Shown piece after piece: positions 16,831-27,460 of a stretch of 64,000 nucleotides of DNA. The notes beneath the pieces were generated by a model, which ran no database searches, was not told where the DNA came from, and worked only from the letters and a program-made list of their open reading frames with translations. Position numbers and translations under genes: made by a program. Positions within the stretch are counted from its first letter, which is position 1. Every line of letters starts with the position of its first letter. Origin of the DNA: Leeuwenhoekiella nanhaiensis. Lineage in GTDB: Bacteria > Bacteroidota > Bacteroidia > Flavobacteriales > Flavobacteriaceae. The DNA lies in assembly GCF_002744755.1 (NCBI RefSeq), contig NZ_KZ319288.1, forward strand, positions 434,001 to 498,000, given 5' to 3'.

Positions 16831-18426
16831 TTACAATAAGTAATCGGTACTCACAAAATTTGATTTTTTAGTATCTAAAAGTTCATTTAAAATGGCATTG
16901 TTATAGGCGTTGTCTTTTGAAGCCACAAAGGTGCGTATCGAAAACGAACGCAAGGCATCGTGAACGCTCAGGGTTCCTACTGCAGAATCCTTTCTTCCGG
17001 TAAACGGATATACATCGGGACCACGCTGACAGGAGCTGTTGAGATTTACGCGACATACCAGGTTCACCAGCGTATCTATAAGCGGCGCAAGTGCTTTGAC
17101 CTCTTTACCAAACAGACTCACCTGCTGCCCGTAATTAGACTCTGCCATATCATCAAGCGGTTCATCAATATGCTTAAAGGTAAGCACAGGGATTACCGGA
17201 CCAAACTGCTCTTCAGTATACACTTCCATATCCTTGGTTACCGGAAATAAAACCGCAGGCCAGATAAAATTCTCGGAATGCGTACCGCCTTTTTCATTTA
17301 AGATGGAAGCGCCTTTAGCTTTTGCATCGTCAATCAATCCCTGAATATAAGCCGGTTTTGAAGGCTCCGGAAGCGGAGTAAGACTTACTCTCTCCTCCCA
17401 GGGTAAACCAAATTTCAACGCATCTACTGCCTGTGCAAACTTACGGTTGAAGGTTTCCGCGATATTTTCATGTACATAAATAACTTTAAGCGCCGTACAA
17501 CGTTGTCCGTTAAAGGAAAGCGTTCCCGCGATACACTCTGCCACTGCAAGGTCCAAATCAGCATCGGGAAGAATAATCGCCGGGTTTTTAGCTTCCAAAC
17601 CTAAAACCAAACGCAGTCGGTTTTGTTTGGGATGCAATGCCTGTAGCGCGTTTGCAGACGAACTGTGACCAATTAAAGCCAGTACATTTACTTTTCCGGT
17701 TTTCATGATGGGGGTAGCTACTGCCCTGCCTCTTCCAAATAAAATATTTACAACGCCCGGAGGAAAACTTTCCTGGAAGGCTTCGAGTAGCGGCGTGATC
17801 AACAAAACCCCGTGTTTTGCAGGTTTAAATACCGCCGTATTTCCCATAATCAGGGCCGGAATTAGCAAACAAAAGGTTTCGTTTAGCGGATAATTATAAG
17901 GCCCTAAACACAGCACCACGCCCAAGGGCCCGCGGCGAATGTGCGCGTGAATACCGGCTTCCTTGTGGAATTTGGCACTGTCGCGATCCATATCCTTATA
18001 GTCTTCGATAGTATCGAGAATGTATTCTACCGTACGGTCAAACTCCTTTTGAGAATCAGGATGGTTTTTACCTATTTCCCACATCAGCAGTTTTACGATC
18101 AGCTCGCGCTTTTCTTTCATTTTGGTAACAAAAGTCTGCATACAACTGATGCGGTCTGCGACTTTCATGGTTGGCCAAAGCCCCTGCCCGCGTTCATACG
18201 CCTGATGCGCTGCATCTACTGCGGCGACAGCCTCTGCCTCCCCAAGACTTGGGATGGATCCCAGACGGGTAGGTTTACGCTCGCCGTCAACTTCGGTATG
18301 AATACTTGAAAACACATCTGCTGTCTCCCCTTCCCAGTTGAGCAGCTTTCCGTTGATGAGATAGGCTTTTTGTTCTATGGGCTGCACGCTAAACTGTGCA
18401 GGTATTTCTGTAGTTAATGGTTTCAT
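16831..18426 (-). CDS. gapN: NADP-dependent glyceraldehyde-3-phosphate dehydrogenase (non-phosphorylating, GapN type)
   Basis: An aldehyde dehydrogenase that oxidises glyceraldehyde-3-phosphate directly to 3-phosphoglycerate with NADP. Visible are the cofactor segment GPYNYPLNE, the general-base Glu in [11 protein letters not shown], the catalytic Cys in [10 protein letters not shown], and the [20 protein letters not shown] segment typical of GapN. The ATG at 18426 is chosen; a TTG six codons upstream (18444) is possible. It follows ilvA by about 26 bp on the same strand and is probably the last gene of the ilv operon, an unexpected partner that would supply NADPH and 3-phosphoglycerate. Confidence 0.88.
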   Translation of the reverse strand: MKPLTTEIPAQFSVQPIEQKAYLINGKLLNWEGETADVFSSIHTEVDGERKPTRLGSIPSLGEAEAVAAVDAAHQAYERGQGLWPTMKVADRISCMQTFVTKMKEKRELIVKLLMWEIGKNHPDSQKEFDRTVEYILDTIEDYKDMDRDSAKFHKEAGIHAHIRRGPLGVVLCLGPYNYPLNETFCLLIPALIMGNTAVFKPAKHGVLLITPLLEAFQESFPPGVVNILFGRGRAVATPIMKTGKVNVLALIGHSSSANALQALHPKQNRLRLVLGLEAKNPAIILPDADLDLAVAECIAGTLSFNGQRCTALKVIYVHENIAETFNRKFAQAVDALKFGLPWEERVSLTPLPEPSKPAYIQGLIDDAKAKGASILNEKGGTHSENFIWPAVLFPVTKDMEVYTEEQFGPVIPVLTFKHIDEPLDDMAESNYGQQVSLFGKEVKALAPLIDTLVNLVCRVNLNSSCQRGPDVYPFTGRKDSAVGTLSVHDALRSFSIRTFVASKDNAYNNAILNELLDTKKSNFVSTDYLL

Positions 18427-18452
18427 GGTTAGGTTGGTTATCAAACGAACTA

Positions 18453-19718
18453 TCAGATTAAAAATTCAAACAAGTCGGGTTTATCATTTAAGTATTCCCC
18501 AAAAAAGTTGCGCTTTTTCATGCGCGCGATCAAAGGATCGAGGTCTGCACGGTCTTTGATCTCAATACCTACGACGGCAGGACCATCTTCGCGTGAGGTC
18601 TTTTTCTTGTATTCAAAAAAGGTAATATCATCCTCAGGCCCTAAAATCTCATTCAAAAACTCCCGCAAGGCGCCCGCGCGCTGCGGGAAGCGAATAATAA
18701 AATAATGTTTTAGGCCGCGGTATAAGAGCGCACGCTCCTTGATCTCTGCGGTACGGGTGATATCGTTGTTGCTTCCGCTTACGATACACACCACATTTTT
18801 ACCTTTAATTTCGTCAGCAAACTGATCTAAAACCGAAAGGGTCAACGCCCCAGCGGGTTCTACCACTATCGCGTCTTTATTGTATAAATCTAAGATGGTC
18901 TGGCACACTTTACCTTCGGGCACCGTTACCATTTTATGAAGGTTTTCTTTACAAATTGCAAAGTTGCGATCCCCTACGCGTTGTACAGCTGCGCCGTCTA
19001 CAAATTTTTCGATTAACGAAAGTGTAGTATTTTCTTTATTGAAGATCGAAGTACTCATCGAAGGCGCACCTTCGGGCTCTACCCCGATTACTTTAGTATT
19101 AGGCGATAACAAGCTAAAAACCGTACTCAGGCCGGAAGCCAATCCGCCTCCGCCCACAGGAACAAAAACATAATCAATCTCTTCGGCAGCCTGCTCAATA
19201 ATCTCCAGTCCCACGGTAGCCTGCCCTTCGATGATTTTTTCGTCATCAAAAGGATGTACAAAGACCTTACCCAACGCATCACACTCAATTTTTGAGGCTT
19301 TATACGCATCATCAAAAGTGTCACCGGTAAGCACGATCTTGGCATAATCACCACCAAACATCTCAACCTGCTCAATCTTTTGCTTAGGTGTAGGCGCAGG
19401 CATAAAAATAGTCCCGTTTATTTTAAGTTTCGCACAGGCGAAAGCTACGCCCTGAGCGTGATTCCCGGCGCTGGCACAAACGATTCCTTTGGCGCGGTCT
19501 TCTTCGCTTAACGAACTAATCTTATTGAAAGCACCCCGTATTTTGTAGGATCGCACCTGCTGCAAATCTTCACGCTTGAGCAGGATGTTTGCCCCGAGTT
19601 TTTTAGAATAACTCAGGCTGGGTAATAAAGGCGTTAAGGCTGCAACACCCTTAAGGGTTTGTGCAGCCTTTTTAACGTCTTCTAAACTGGGGAAATAGGT
19701 GGTTTTTAAGTCGCTCAA
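18453..19718 (-). CDS. ilvA: threonine ammonia-lyase (threonine deaminase)
   Basis: PLP enzyme making 2-oxobutanoate from threonine, the entry step of isoleucine synthesis. The 421 residues include the PLP Lys in [11 protein letters not shown] (Lys59), the [10 protein letters not shown] motif near residue 85, the glycine-rich phosphate loop VGGGGLASG near residue 187, and a single C-terminal ACT-like domain from about residue 335 ([18 protein letters not shown]). It has one regulatory domain, unlike the two of Escherichia coli IlvA. It follows ilvC and precedes gapN. Confidence 0.95.
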   Translation of the reverse strand: MSDLKTTYFPSLEDVKKAAQTLKGVAALTPLLPSLSYSKKLGANILLKREDLQQVRSYKIRGAFNKISSLSEEDRAKGIVCASAGNHAQGVAFACAKLKINGTIFMPAPTPKQKIEQVEMFGGDYAKIVLTGDTFDDAYKASKIECDALGKVFVHPFDDEKIIEGQATVGLEIIEQAAEEIDYVFVPVGGGGLASGLSTVFSLLSPNTKVIGVEPEGAPSMSTSIFNKENTTLSLIEKFVDGAAVQRVGDRNFAICKENLHKMVTVPEGKVCQTILDLYNKDAIVVEPAGALTLSVLDQFADEIKGKNVVCIVSGSNNDITRTAEIKERALLYRGLKHYFIIRFPQRAGALREFLNEILGPEDDITFFEYKKKTSREDGPAVVGIEIKDRADLDPLIARMKKRNFFGEYLNDKPDLFEFLI

Positions 19719-19796
19719 AATGCATTTATTTTGATTGACTGCACGGGCTTCAGGGTTTTCACCAAAGCCCGGCAGTTAAACTCAGTTCTGGGTTGA

Positions 19797-21293
19797 TTAG
19801 GCAGTAACCTCTTCAGCGGCTACGGTCTTAATCTCCTTCATCGCAGTCATAGACTCACGCAACCAGGCACCCACTTCTTCTACAGTGTGTGAGCGGATAG
19901 CGTCATTAACAGCGATTAAGGTTTTGTTGTCTACGCCATTATCGGTAGCGTAAGCTTTACCGATTACGTTAGTATCTATTTTCTTCATAAAGTCGGTAAG
20001 CATAGGCTTACAGGCATGATCAAACAGGTAACATCCGTATTCAGCAGTGTCTGAAATCACACGGTTCATCTCAAACAATTTCTTACGTGCGATGGTGTTT
20101 GCGATAAGCGGAGTTTCGTGCAAGGATTCGTAGTACGCAGACTCCTCGATGATACCGGCTTCGGTCATGGTTTCAAAAGCAAGCTCAACCCCGGCTTTAA
20201 CCATTGCAACCATAAGTACCCCGTGATCGAAGTATTCCTGCTCGCTGATTTCCATACTTCCGGCAGGAGTTTTTTCAAAAGCAGTCTCTCCGGTTTCGGC
20301 ACGCCATTTTAATAGGTTGGCATCATCATTAGCCCAGTCTTCCATCATTGTTTTTGAGAAATGACCGGAGATGATGTCGTCCATATGCTTGTGGAACAGC
20401 GGACGGGTGATGTCTTTAATTTCTTCAGCCAGTTCAAAAGCTTTGATTTTAGACGGATTGTTCAGACGGTCCATCATATTGGTAATACCACCGTGCTTTA
20501 AAGCTTCGGTGATGGTTTCCCAACCGTACTGAATCAATTTTGAAGCATAGCCTTTGTCAATTCCTTTTTCAATCATTTTGTTGAAGCACAGGATCGAACC
20601 GGTTTGCAACATTCCGCAAAGAATGGTTTGCTCACCCATCAGGTCACTTTTCACTTCGGCAACAAATGAAGACTCTAAAACACCCGCGCGGTTACCTCCG
20701 GTTGCTACAGCATAAGCCTTAGCTTCCTCAAGACCTTTTCCTTGCGGATCGTTTTCCGGGTGAACCGCGATGAGGGTTGGTACACCAAACCCACGCTTGT
20801 ATTCCTCACGAACCTCAGAACCGGGACATTTAGGCGCACACATAATTACGGTAAGGTCTTTACGGATTTGCATGCCTTCCTCAACGATGTTAAAACCGTG
20901 GCTGTAGGCCAAAGTCGCTCCTTCTTTCATCAAAGGCATAATCGCGTTGATTACCGAAGTGTGCTGCTTGTCTGGTGTAAGGTTACATACCAGGTCTGCA
21001 GTTGGGATGAGTTCGTCGTAAGTACCTACATTAAATCCGTTATCTACCGCGTTCTTGTAGGAAGCGCGTTTTTCATTAATGGCACCTTCACGCAATGCGT
21101 ACGAAATATCCAGGCCGCTGTCGCGCATATTTAAACCCTGGTTCAAACCTTGTGCACCGCAACCCACGATAACTACTTTTTTATCGCGTAATGCTTCGAT
21201 CCCGTTTGAGAATTCATCAGACTCCATAAAACGGCATTTCGCCAGCTGAGCCAATTGCTCTCTAAGAGACAAGGTGTTAAAGTAATTTGACAT
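19797..21293 (-). CDS. ilvC: ketol-acid reductoisomerase (class II, long form)
   Basis: Mg- and NADPH-dependent isomeration and reduction of acetolactate or acetohydroxybutyrate in valine/isoleucine synthesis. At 498 residues it is the long class II enzyme with a duplicated C-terminal knotted domain, as in enterobacteria and plants. The Rossmann motif [21 protein letters not shown] lies near residue 35, and [20 protein letters not shown] near residue 150. It sits between ilvN (57 bp upstream) and ilvA. Confidence 0.97.
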   Translation of the reverse strand: MSNYFNTLSLREQLAQLAKCRFMESDEFSNGIEALRDKKVVIVGCGAQGLNQGLNMRDSGLDISYALREGAINEKRASYKNAVDNGFNVGTYDELIPTADLVCNLTPDKQHTSVINAIMPLMKEGATLAYSHGFNIVEEGMQIRKDLTVIMCAPKCPGSEVREEYKRGFGVPTLIAVHPENDPQGKGLEEAKAYAVATGGNRAGVLESSFVAEVKSDLMGEQTILCGMLQTGSILCFNKMIEKGIDKGYASKLIQYGWETITEALKHGGITNMMDRLNNPSKIKAFELAEEIKDITRPLFHKHMDDIISGHFSKTMMEDWANDDANLLKWRAETGETAFEKTPAGSMEISEQEYFDHGVLMVAMVKAGVELAFETMTEAGIIEESAYYESLHETPLIANTIARKKLFEMNRVISDTAEYGCYLFDHACKPMLTDFMKKIDTNVIGKAYATDNGVDNKTLIAVNDAIRSHTVEEVGAWLRESMTAMKEIKTVAAEEVTA

Positions 21294-21350
21294 TTTGATT
21301 CTGTTTTTATTGATTATGATTCGTTAATTTCTGTTGGATAGGGAATTGAT

Positions 21351-21878
21351 TTACTCTGCAAATTCTTTTAAGAGCGTAGAGATTTTCATTTCGTCTTTAG
21401 TCACGGCAATGCGGCCGCTACGCACAAACTGCATGATGCCGAAAGCACTGAGCTCGCGGTACAGCAATTCGATCTCACTACGACGCCCGGCTTTTTCCAA
21501 AACAAAAAACTCTTTGTTTACAGTAACAATGCGCGCATTGCTTTCTTTTATGATATTCTGAATCTGACGTTCTTCAAAAAGCAAGTCTGACTTGATTTTA
21601 AACAGACATGTTTCCAGAAAAATCGTCTCTTCATCAGTATGGTAAAACGCTTTGATCACTTCCACCTGCTTTTCAAGCTGGCCGATGATTTTTTTCATGC
21701 GCTCTTCAGTCAGGTTGATCACAATGGTAAAGCGCGACACCCCTTCAATCTCAGAGATCGAAGTGTTAAGGCTTTCGATATTGATTTTTCTACGCTGAAA
21801 TATGGCCGAAATACGGTTTAGCAAACCGATATTGTTTTCGGTATAAATAGATACGGTATAGGTTTTTATCTCGCTCAT
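21351..21878 (-). CDS. ilvN: acetolactate synthase small (regulatory) subunit
   Basis: Regulatory partner of IlvB. The N-terminal ACT domain (YTVSIYTENNIGLLNRISAIF, then RRKINIESLNTSISE) binds the feedback inhibitor in this family, and a C-terminal domain follows (KSDLLFEERQIQNIIKESNAR). Its 175 residues are in the usual 160-180 range. The start lies 2 bp after the ilvB stop, so it is coupled to the large subunit. Annotated as the IlvN/IlvH type; the suffix choice is by position. Confidence 0.94.
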   Translation of the reverse strand: MSEIKTYTVSIYTENNIGLLNRISAIFQRRKINIESLNTSISEIEGVSRFTIVINLTEERMKKIIGQLEKQVEVIKAFYHTDEETIFLETCLFKIKSDLLFEERQIQNIIKESNARIVTVNKEFFVLEKAGRRSEIELLYRELSAFGIMQFVRSGRIAVTKDEMKISTLLKEFAE

Positions 21879-21880
21879 CG

Positions 21881-23614
21881 CTATTCTAATCTTATGTCTG
21901 AAACGGATGCTCCTGTTGGGATCATCGGGAATACGTTATCTTCTTTTTCTACTTTAACCTCAAGGAAATACGGCCCTTCTGCAGCTATCATCTCTTCAAT
22001 AGCTCCGGTAAGTTCCTCACGTTTGGTCACGCGCTGGGCATCAATGTAGTACCCTTTTGCAATAGCCACAAAATCAGGGTTGATCAACTCTGTGGAAGCA
22101 TAACGACGATCAAAGAACAACTGTTGCCACTGGCGCACCATCCCTAAGAAATCGTTGTTTAACACCACAATTTTTACCGGAACTTTAGTCTGGAAAATAG
22201 TTCCCAATTCCTGAATGGTCATCTGGTAACCGCCATCCCCTATGATTGCAACCACAGGACGCTCTGGAGCTCCCATTTTTGCACCTATAGCTGCCGGAAG
22301 CGCAAAGCCCATAGTACCCAAACCTCCTGAGGTCACGTTACTTTTAGACTTGTTGAATTTGGCATAACGACAGGCGATCATTTGATGCTGACCCACGTCT
22401 GAAACGATAACCGCCTCACCTTTTGAAACCGTATTGATACCCTCAAGCACCTCACCCATGGTAAGACCTTCTTTTTCTGGTTTCAAATCGTTTTTGATGA
22501 TTTTATCGTATTCAATCTTATACATTTCCTTAAAGCGGTTGTGCCACTCCGGATATTCTTTTTGCTCCAATAAAGGGAGTAATGCAGCAAGGGTTTCTTT
22601 ACTATCGCCAAGAACAGCGATATCTGCATTTACGTTTTTATTTACCTCAGCAGGGTCGATCTCAAAGTGTATCACTTTAGCCTGCTTCGCATAGGTCGCG
22701 AGATTCCCGGTCACCCGGTCATCAAAACGCATCCCGATTGCGATCAACACATCGCATTCATTGGTCAGCATATTAGGCCCATAGTTTCCGTGCATGCCCA
22801 CCATACCCACGTTAAGCGGATGCTCGGTTGGGATTGCAGAAACACCAAGGATGGTCCATGCGGCAGGAATTCCTGATTTCTCAACAACTGCCTTAAACTC
22901 TTCTTCGGCTTTGCCTAAAATCACACCCTGACCCCAAACGATCATAGGTCTTTTTGCTGCGTTAATCATAGCTGCGGCAGCCTGTACCGACTCCGGATTC
23001 AACTTGGGAACCGGTTTGTAGCTGCGTACTGCAGTACATTTTTTATAAGCGAAATCAAACTCCTCAAACTGTGCATCTTTGGTGATGTCAATAAGAACCG
23101 GACCGGGACGACCGCTACGCGCGATGTAAAACGCCTTGGCCATCACTTCAGGAATTTCAGAAGCTTTGGTTATCTGGTAATTCCATTTAGTTACCGGAGT
23201 AGAAATACCGATGATATCGGTTTCCTGAAAGGCATCACTTCCTAACAAGTGCGAAGCTACCTGCCCGGTAATACATACCATAGGTGTAGAGTCTATTTGT
23301 GCATCGGCAATACCGGTAATCAGGTTGGTCGCACCGGGACCTGAAGTCGCGATCGCCACCCCTACTTTACCGCTTACGCGTGCATAACCCTGAGCTGCGT
23401 GAGTAGCTCCCTGCTCGTGGCGGGTAAGCACGTGATGCAACTGATCCTGGTATTTGTACAACTCGTCATAAACCGGCATAATTGCCCCTCCCGGGTAACC
23501 GTAAAGGGTATCAACGCCTTCTGCAAGCAGACACTTGATAATCGCCTCTTTACCAGTGATGCGCTGTGTAGCTTCTACAGCTGTGTCCTGCAATTTAATT
23601 GTTTGTGTATCCAT
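21881..23614 (-). CDS. ilvB: acetolactate synthase large (catalytic) subunit
   Basis: ThDP-dependent condensation of pyruvate with pyruvate or 2-oxobutanoate. The 577 residues contain GYPGGAIMPVYDEL near residue 40 and the catalytic Glu in RHEQGATHAAQGYAR near residue 63. The ThDP/Mg motif follows as GDGGYQMTIQELGT with NNDFLGMVRQWQ near residue 470-500. It lies 7 bp after ilvD, with ilvN directly downstream, in an ilvDBNCA order. Confidence 0.97.
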   Translation of the reverse strand: MDTQTIKLQDTAVEATQRITGKEAIIKCLLAEGVDTLYGYPGGAIMPVYDELYKYQDQLHHVLTRHEQGATHAAQGYARVSGKVGVAIATSGPGATNLITGIADAQIDSTPMVCITGQVASHLLGSDAFQETDIIGISTPVTKWNYQITKASEIPEVMAKAFYIARSGRPGPVLIDITKDAQFEEFDFAYKKCTAVRSYKPVPKLNPESVQAAAAMINAAKRPMIVWGQGVILGKAEEEFKAVVEKSGIPAAWTILGVSAIPTEHPLNVGMVGMHGNYGPNMLTNECDVLIAIGMRFDDRVTGNLATYAKQAKVIHFEIDPAEVNKNVNADIAVLGDSKETLAALLPLLEQKEYPEWHNRFKEMYKIEYDKIIKNDLKPEKEGLTMGEVLEGINTVSKGEAVIVSDVGQHQMIACRYAKFNKSKSNVTSGGLGTMGFALPAAIGAKMGAPERPVVAIIGDGGYQMTIQELGTIFQTKVPVKIVVLNNDFLGMVRQWQQLFFDRRYASTELINPDFVAIAKGYYIDAQRVTKREELTGAIEEMIAAEGPYFLEVKVEKEDNVFPMIPTGASVSDIRLE

Positions 23615-23621
23615 AAGCCTT

Positions 23622-25304
23622 CTACATTTCGTCTGTCACACAACCTTTAGAAGCTGACGAGACCGTTTTAGCATATTTATAAAGTGCCCCGCGCTCAAAT
23701 CTAAGTTTTGGAGCTGTCCATTTTGATCTTCTTTTTTCTAACTCTTCGTCAGAAATTTCAATATTGATTGTATTCTTAACTGCGTCGATGGCAATAATAT
23801 CACCATTCTCAACCAGTGCGATGTTACCGCCTACCTGAGCTTCGGGAGATACGTGCCCCACCACAAAACCGTGAGAACCACCGGAGAAACGACCATCGGT
23901 AATCAACGCCACGTCTTTACCTAAACCGGCTCCCATAATGGAAGAAGTAGGCTTCAGCATTTCGGGCATACCGGGTCCGCCTTTTGGCCCTTCGTAGCGA
24001 ATGATCACCACATCACCTTTTTTAACCTTCCCGTTTTTGATGCCTTCATTCACCGCTGCTTCACTGTCAAAAACATTGGCAGTCCCTCTAAACTCCAGAC
24101 CTTCTTTTCCAGTGATTTTAGCAACAGCACCTTCAGTAGCGAGGTTACCAAAAAGAATACGGATGTGACCGCAATCTTTTATTGGCTTGTCTAAAGTGCG
24201 TACGATGTCCTGACCGTCGATCAGATTGGGAACATCTTTCAGGTTTTCAGCCAAAGTCTTTCCGGTTACGGTAAGACAGTCGCCGTGCAGCATATCATTG
24301 TCCAGCATATACTTCAATACACCGGGAATTCCGCCTACTCCATGTAAATCTTCCATCGAGTATCTTCCGCTAGGCTTTAAGTCAGCCAAAAGCGGGGTGT
24401 TATCGCTGATTTTCTGGAAATCTTTCAGCGTAAATTCAACCTGTGCTGCTTTGGCTATTGCCAAAAAGTGAAGCACCGCGTTTGTAGAACCTCCCAAAAC
24501 AGTTACCAGTCTAAACGCATTTTCAAGCGATTTACGGGTAACGATATCTGAAGGTTTAATATCTTTTTCTAAAAGCAGTTTAAGCGCCTCACCAGCTTTT
24601 ACACATTCCTGCTCTTTAATATTACTATCTGTAACCGCAGGGTTTGAAGAGTTAAACGGAAGCGACATACCTAAAGCTTCAATCGCTGAAGCCATCGTGT
24701 TTGCCGTGTACATCCCGCCACAAGCACCCGCACCGGGGCAGGCTTTGTGTACCACTTCTTTATATTCGTTCTCGTCGATGGTTCCGGCTACTTTCTGACC
24801 ATAGGCTTCAAAAGCAGAAATGATATCGAGTTTTTTCCCATTATGACAACCGGAAGCGATGGTACCACCGTACACCAATATCGACGGACGGTTTAATCGC
24901 AACTGCGCCATCAGGGCACCCGGCATATTCTTGTCGCAACCCACCACAGTCACCAGACCGTCATAGCTCATCGCCTGCATCACGGTCTCAATAGAGTCTG
25001 CAATGATGTCGCGCGAAGGCAGCGAAAAACGCATTCCCGGAGTTCCGTTAGAGATCCCGTCGCTTACGCCAATGGTATTAAAAATTAAACCCACCATATC
25101 GGCCTGCTCAGCGCCTTTTTTGACGTAAGTAGCCAAATCATTGAGGTGCATATTACAGGGGTTACCTTCGTAACCCGTACTTGCAATGCCTATAAAAGGT
25201 TTCTTCAAATCTTCATCGGTCAGACCGATTGCGTGTAGCATTGCCTGTGCTGCCGGCAATGTGGGATCCTGAGTGACAGTTTTACTGTATTTGTTCAATT
25301 CCAT
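23622..25304 (-). CDS. ilvD: dihydroxy-acid dehydratase
   Basis: Iron-sulfur enzyme dehydrating dihydroxy acids in valine/isoleucine synthesis. The cluster cysteines are seen in [10 protein letters not shown] (near residue 50), [11 protein letters not shown] (near 120) and [16 protein letters not shown] (near 190). The C-terminal [19 protein letters not shown] is also family-typical. At 560 residues its length is normal. It is the first structural gene of the ilv operon, about 185 bp downstream of an intrinsic terminator that follows a Val/Ile-rich leader ORF. Confidence 0.97.
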   Translation of the reverse strand: MELNKYSKTVTQDPTLPAAQAMLHAIGLTDEDLKKPFIGIASTGYEGNPCNMHLNDLATYVKKGAEQADMVGLIFNTIGVSDGISNGTPGMRFSLPSRDIIADSIETVMQAMSYDGLVTVVGCDKNMPGALMAQLRLNRPSILVYGGTIASGCHNGKKLDIISAFEAYGQKVAGTIDENEYKEVVHKACPGAGACGGMYTANTMASAIEALGMSLPFNSSNPAVTDSNIKEQECVKAGEALKLLLEKDIKPSDIVTRKSLENAFRLVTVLGGSTNAVLHFLAIAKAAQVEFTLKDFQKISDNTPLLADLKPSGRYSMEDLHGVGGIPGVLKYMLDNDMLHGDCLTVTGKTLAENLKDVPNLIDGQDIVRTLDKPIKDCGHIRILFGNLATEGAVAKITGKEGLEFRGTANVFDSEAAVNEGIKNGKVKKGDVVIIRYEGPKGGPGMPEMLKPTSSIMGAGLGKDVALITDGRFSGGSHGFVVGHVSPEAQVGGNIALVENGDIIAIDAVKNTINIEISDEELEKRRSKWTAPKLRFERGALYKYAKTVSSASKGCVTDEM

Positions 25305-25487
25305 TAGTATAATTCTAAGTCTAAATTAGTTATTCATTCATGTTTACCGATTTAGTCTTAAAAACCTTTGGATATACCAAAAAATCTCAAAAACTAAATA
25401 AAATACTGATTTGCAGATATTTGAATGTAAAATACTACTACGTTCAATACTGCAAAAAAGCTTGTTTTGGTTTGAAAAAAAGCGGTC

Positions 25488-25519
25488 AAAAAAAAACCTC
25501 CCGGCCAGCGGAAGGTTTT
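25488..25519 (-). terminator. attenuator terminator of the ilv operon
   Basis: On the minus strand a 10-bp stem (AAAACCTTCC with GGGAGGTTTT, one U-G pair, 7-nt loop) runs into nine T residues. It lies between the leader ORF and ilvD, where it would stop transcription of the operon. The 5' arm (TTCCGC) can instead pair with GCGGAA at 25536-25541. Confidence 0.85.
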
Positions 25520-25532
25520 GAGTTATTGTATA

Positions 25533-25573
25533 CCGTTCCGCATCAAGCTTGCCTGATGACACGAATAGAACGG
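25533..25573 (-). promoter_or_regulatory. alternative pairing segments of the ilv attenuator
   Basis: In transcript order: segment 1 CCGTTC (25568-25573, inside the leader ORF), segment 2 GCGGAACGG (25541-25533, just after its stop), segment 3 CCTTCCGC (25515-25508), segment 4 GGGAGG (25502-25497). Pairings 1:2 and 3:4 exclude 2:3. A ribosome stalled on the Val/Ile codons covers segment 1 and frees 2 to pair with 3, which prevents the terminator. Confidence 0.8.
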
Positions 25574-25596
25574 ATGATTACCACTTGTTTTTTCAT
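25543..25596 (-). CDS. Val/Ile-rich leader peptide of the ilv operon
   Basis: A 17-residue ORF, MKKQVVIIRSIRVIRQA, followed by TGA. Seven of 17 codons are Val or Ile (GTG GTA ATC ATC, ATT, GTC ATC); there is no Leu codon, which fits an operon for isoleucine and valine only. Its stop lies directly before pairing segment 2 and an intrinsic terminator. The size, codon content, position and RNA layout match classical ilv attenuator leaders. It is too short to be found by usual gene callers. Confidence 0.85.
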   Translation of the reverse strand: MKKQVVIIRSIRVIRQA

Positions 25597-25765
25597 ACCC
25601 TGTAAAACTATTTATTAATTGGCGGTTAGCCTTAGCAAAAGCTGAAAAAGAGCCGGATTGCGGCAATTTTTCAAAATCCACTATTTTAAGACCGCTTTAA
25701 GAGGATTCTGTTAGCAGAACTGAAGTGGTTTCGTAATTTTAATGCAAATTTTAAAACACATTTTT

Positions 25766-26752
25766 ATGAACTATCGCACTTTAGGCAAAACCAACCTTAA
25801 AATTTCTGAACTATCATTGGGTACGTGGCAGGTTGGCGGCAAATGGGGCTCGGGTTTTGACGACGCTCACGCTGAAAAAATAATCCATAGTGCAATCGAT
25901 AGCGGAGTGAATTTTATTGACACGGCAGATGTATATGAAAACGGAATGAGCGAAGCAGCTGTAGGCCGTGTGGTTCGCAGCAGAAAAGAAAACGTTTATG
26001 TGGCAACCAAGTGCGGGCGGCAGATCAATCCGCACTTGGATGCAGGCTATACGCCAAAAGCGCTACGCAAATTTGTGGAAGACAGCCTTAAAAATACGGG
26101 GCTGGAACGTCTCGATCTCATACAACTGCACTGCCCTCCTACCGACACCTATTACAGACCGGAGATTTTCGGACTTTTTGACGATTTGAAAAAAGAGGGA
26201 AAAATTGCAAACCTGGGCGTTAGCGTTGAGAAAGTAGAAGAAGGTATCAAAGCGATGCAATACGACAACGTCACCACCGTACAAATCATCTTTAACCTGT
26301 TTAGACAGCGTCCGGCTGAGTTATTTTTTTGCGAGGCGGAAAAAAATAATGTAGGTGTGATTGTGCGGGTGCCTCTCGCCAGCGGTCTCCTTACCGGAAA
26401 GTTTGATAAAAACACTTCCTTTGATGCGGAAGACCACCGTAATTTCAACCGGGATGGCGAAGCTTTTGATAAAGGCGAAACCTTTTCAGGTGTTGACTAT
26501 GAAAAAGGCATCGAAGCGGTGAATGAATTGAAACAACTTTTTCCCGATACTGACAATCTCGCTCCTGTCGCATTGCAATGGATTTTACAATATCCGGAAG
26601 TAAGCACCATCATCCCCGGTGCCTCCAAAGAAGCGCATTTGATGTCTAACCTTTCTGCTCTCGACCGAAAAAAATTGACTCAGGTGCAAATCAAAAAGAT
26701 GAATGCGATTTATAAAGAGTATATCAAAGCTGATGTGCATCAGAGGTGGTAA
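25766..26752 (+). CDS. aldo/keto reductase
   Basis: NADPH-dependent oxidoreductase of the AKR superfamily. The catalytic residues are visible: Asp in NFIDTADVYENG (Asp52, Tyr57), Lys in VYVATKCGRQ (near residue 77) and His in IQLHCPP. The cofactor-binding end IIPGASKEAHLMSNLSAL lies near residue 285. The ATG at 25766 (MNYRTLGKTNLKISEL) is chosen over one eight codons earlier because AKR proteins start directly at this strand. It is transcribed away from the ilv operon, sharing a 170-bp intergenic region with its leader. Substrate unknown. Confidence 0.92.
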   Translation: MNYRTLGKTNLKISELSLGTWQVGGKWGSGFDDAHAEKIIHSAIDSGVNFIDTADVYENGMSEAAVGRVVRSRKENVYVATKCGRQINPHLDAGYTPKALRKFVEDSLKNTGLERLDLIQLHCPPTDTYYRPEIFGLFDDLKKEGKIANLGVSVEKVEEGIKAMQYDNVTTVQIIFNLFRQRPAELFFCEAEKNNVGVIVRVPLASGLLTGKFDKNTSFDAEDHRNFNRDGEAFDKGETFSGVDYEKGIEAVNELKQLFPDTDNLAPVALQWILQYPEVSTIIPGASKEAHLMSNLSALDRKKLTQVQIKKMNAIYKEYIKADVHQRW

Positions 26753-26869
26753 ATTCAAATATTATTATTTCTATTTTTATTGTTATTAGGTTTAAAGCTG
26801 AAGTTTGAATAGTTGGAAGGTGGACAAATAAATGCATTGTTTATTGTTCTCAATTCTCAAAACAACTCC

Positions 26870-26886
26870 GTATTTCTAATTTCGTA
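26870..26886. repeat. short dispersed repeat, copy 1
   Basis: GTATTTCTAATTTCGTA occurs here and, identically, at 38496-38512. Both copies lie in gaps downstream of genes and are followed by similar T/C-rich sequence. Confidence 0.6.
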
Positions 26887-26897
26887 TTTCCGATTTT

Positions 26898-27371
26898 TTA
26901 CTCCAGGATTTTCCCATATTTGGTTAAATCAGGAGAAAAGCCCAGAGACTTGTAGAGTTTTCGGGCTTTTTTGTTGTCATCAAAGACGTTAAGCGTAAGC
27001 AGTTTGTAACCGCAGTCTTTGGTCCATTCTTCGGCTTTTGCCATTAGCATTTTACCAATTCCACGACCACGGGCGTCAGGCGAAACGATGATGTCTGCGA
27101 TATGACCGTGGGGCTCGCGATGGTAATAGTCGGTGCCTATTTCCAGAAAGATAAAACCGAGTTGCTGTTTGGTTTCAACATCTTCAGCAATAAAAATGGC
27201 ATTGTCTTCACTCCCGTCGTGAATCTCCGATTTTAAAATACGCTGATCAATATCAAGCATCACATCGGGATCGCGCCAATGCGGCAGCTCAGGGTCTGCC
27301 AGGCTTGGCAATAAATTCAGGATGAAATCGGTGTCACTTTTTTTTACGCGGCGAATGTTGATATCGGGCAT
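26898..27371 (-). CDS. GNAT-family N-acetyltransferase
   Basis: A 157-residue single-domain acetyltransferase. The acetyl-CoA loop is in VSPDARGRGIGKMLMAKAEEW near residue 95, followed by the typical C-terminal strand-helix LLTLNVFDDNKKARKLYKSLGF. The N terminus (INIRRVKKSDTDFILNLL) fits the first strand and helix. The substrate could be a small amine or a protein; nothing near it helps. It lies alone on the minus strand after the semialdehyde dehydrogenase gene, separated from it by a heptanucleotide tandem repeat. Confidence 0.88.
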   Translation of the reverse strand: MPDINIRRVKKSDTDFILNLLPSLADPELPHWRDPDVMLDIDQRILKSEIHDGSEDNAIFIAEDVETKQQLGFIFLEIGTDYYHREPHGHIADIIVSPDARGRGIGKMLMAKAEEWTKDCGYKLLTLNVFDDNKKARKLYKSLGFSPDLTKYGKILE

Positions 27372-27460
27372 GCTTTTCAGGTTTAGGGTGTTTAATGATT
27401 AAAAGATATACTTTTTAGAGAAGAGTTAAAAGGTGGAATCGTTGAATCGTAAGAAATGAA

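Noticed and set aside
25344-25562. 72-codon minus-strand open frame upstream of ilvD
   Set aside because: It overlaps the terminator and pairing segments of the attenuator, is lysine/phenylalanine-rich because of A/T runs, and has no family resemblance. The 17-codon leader explains the region better.
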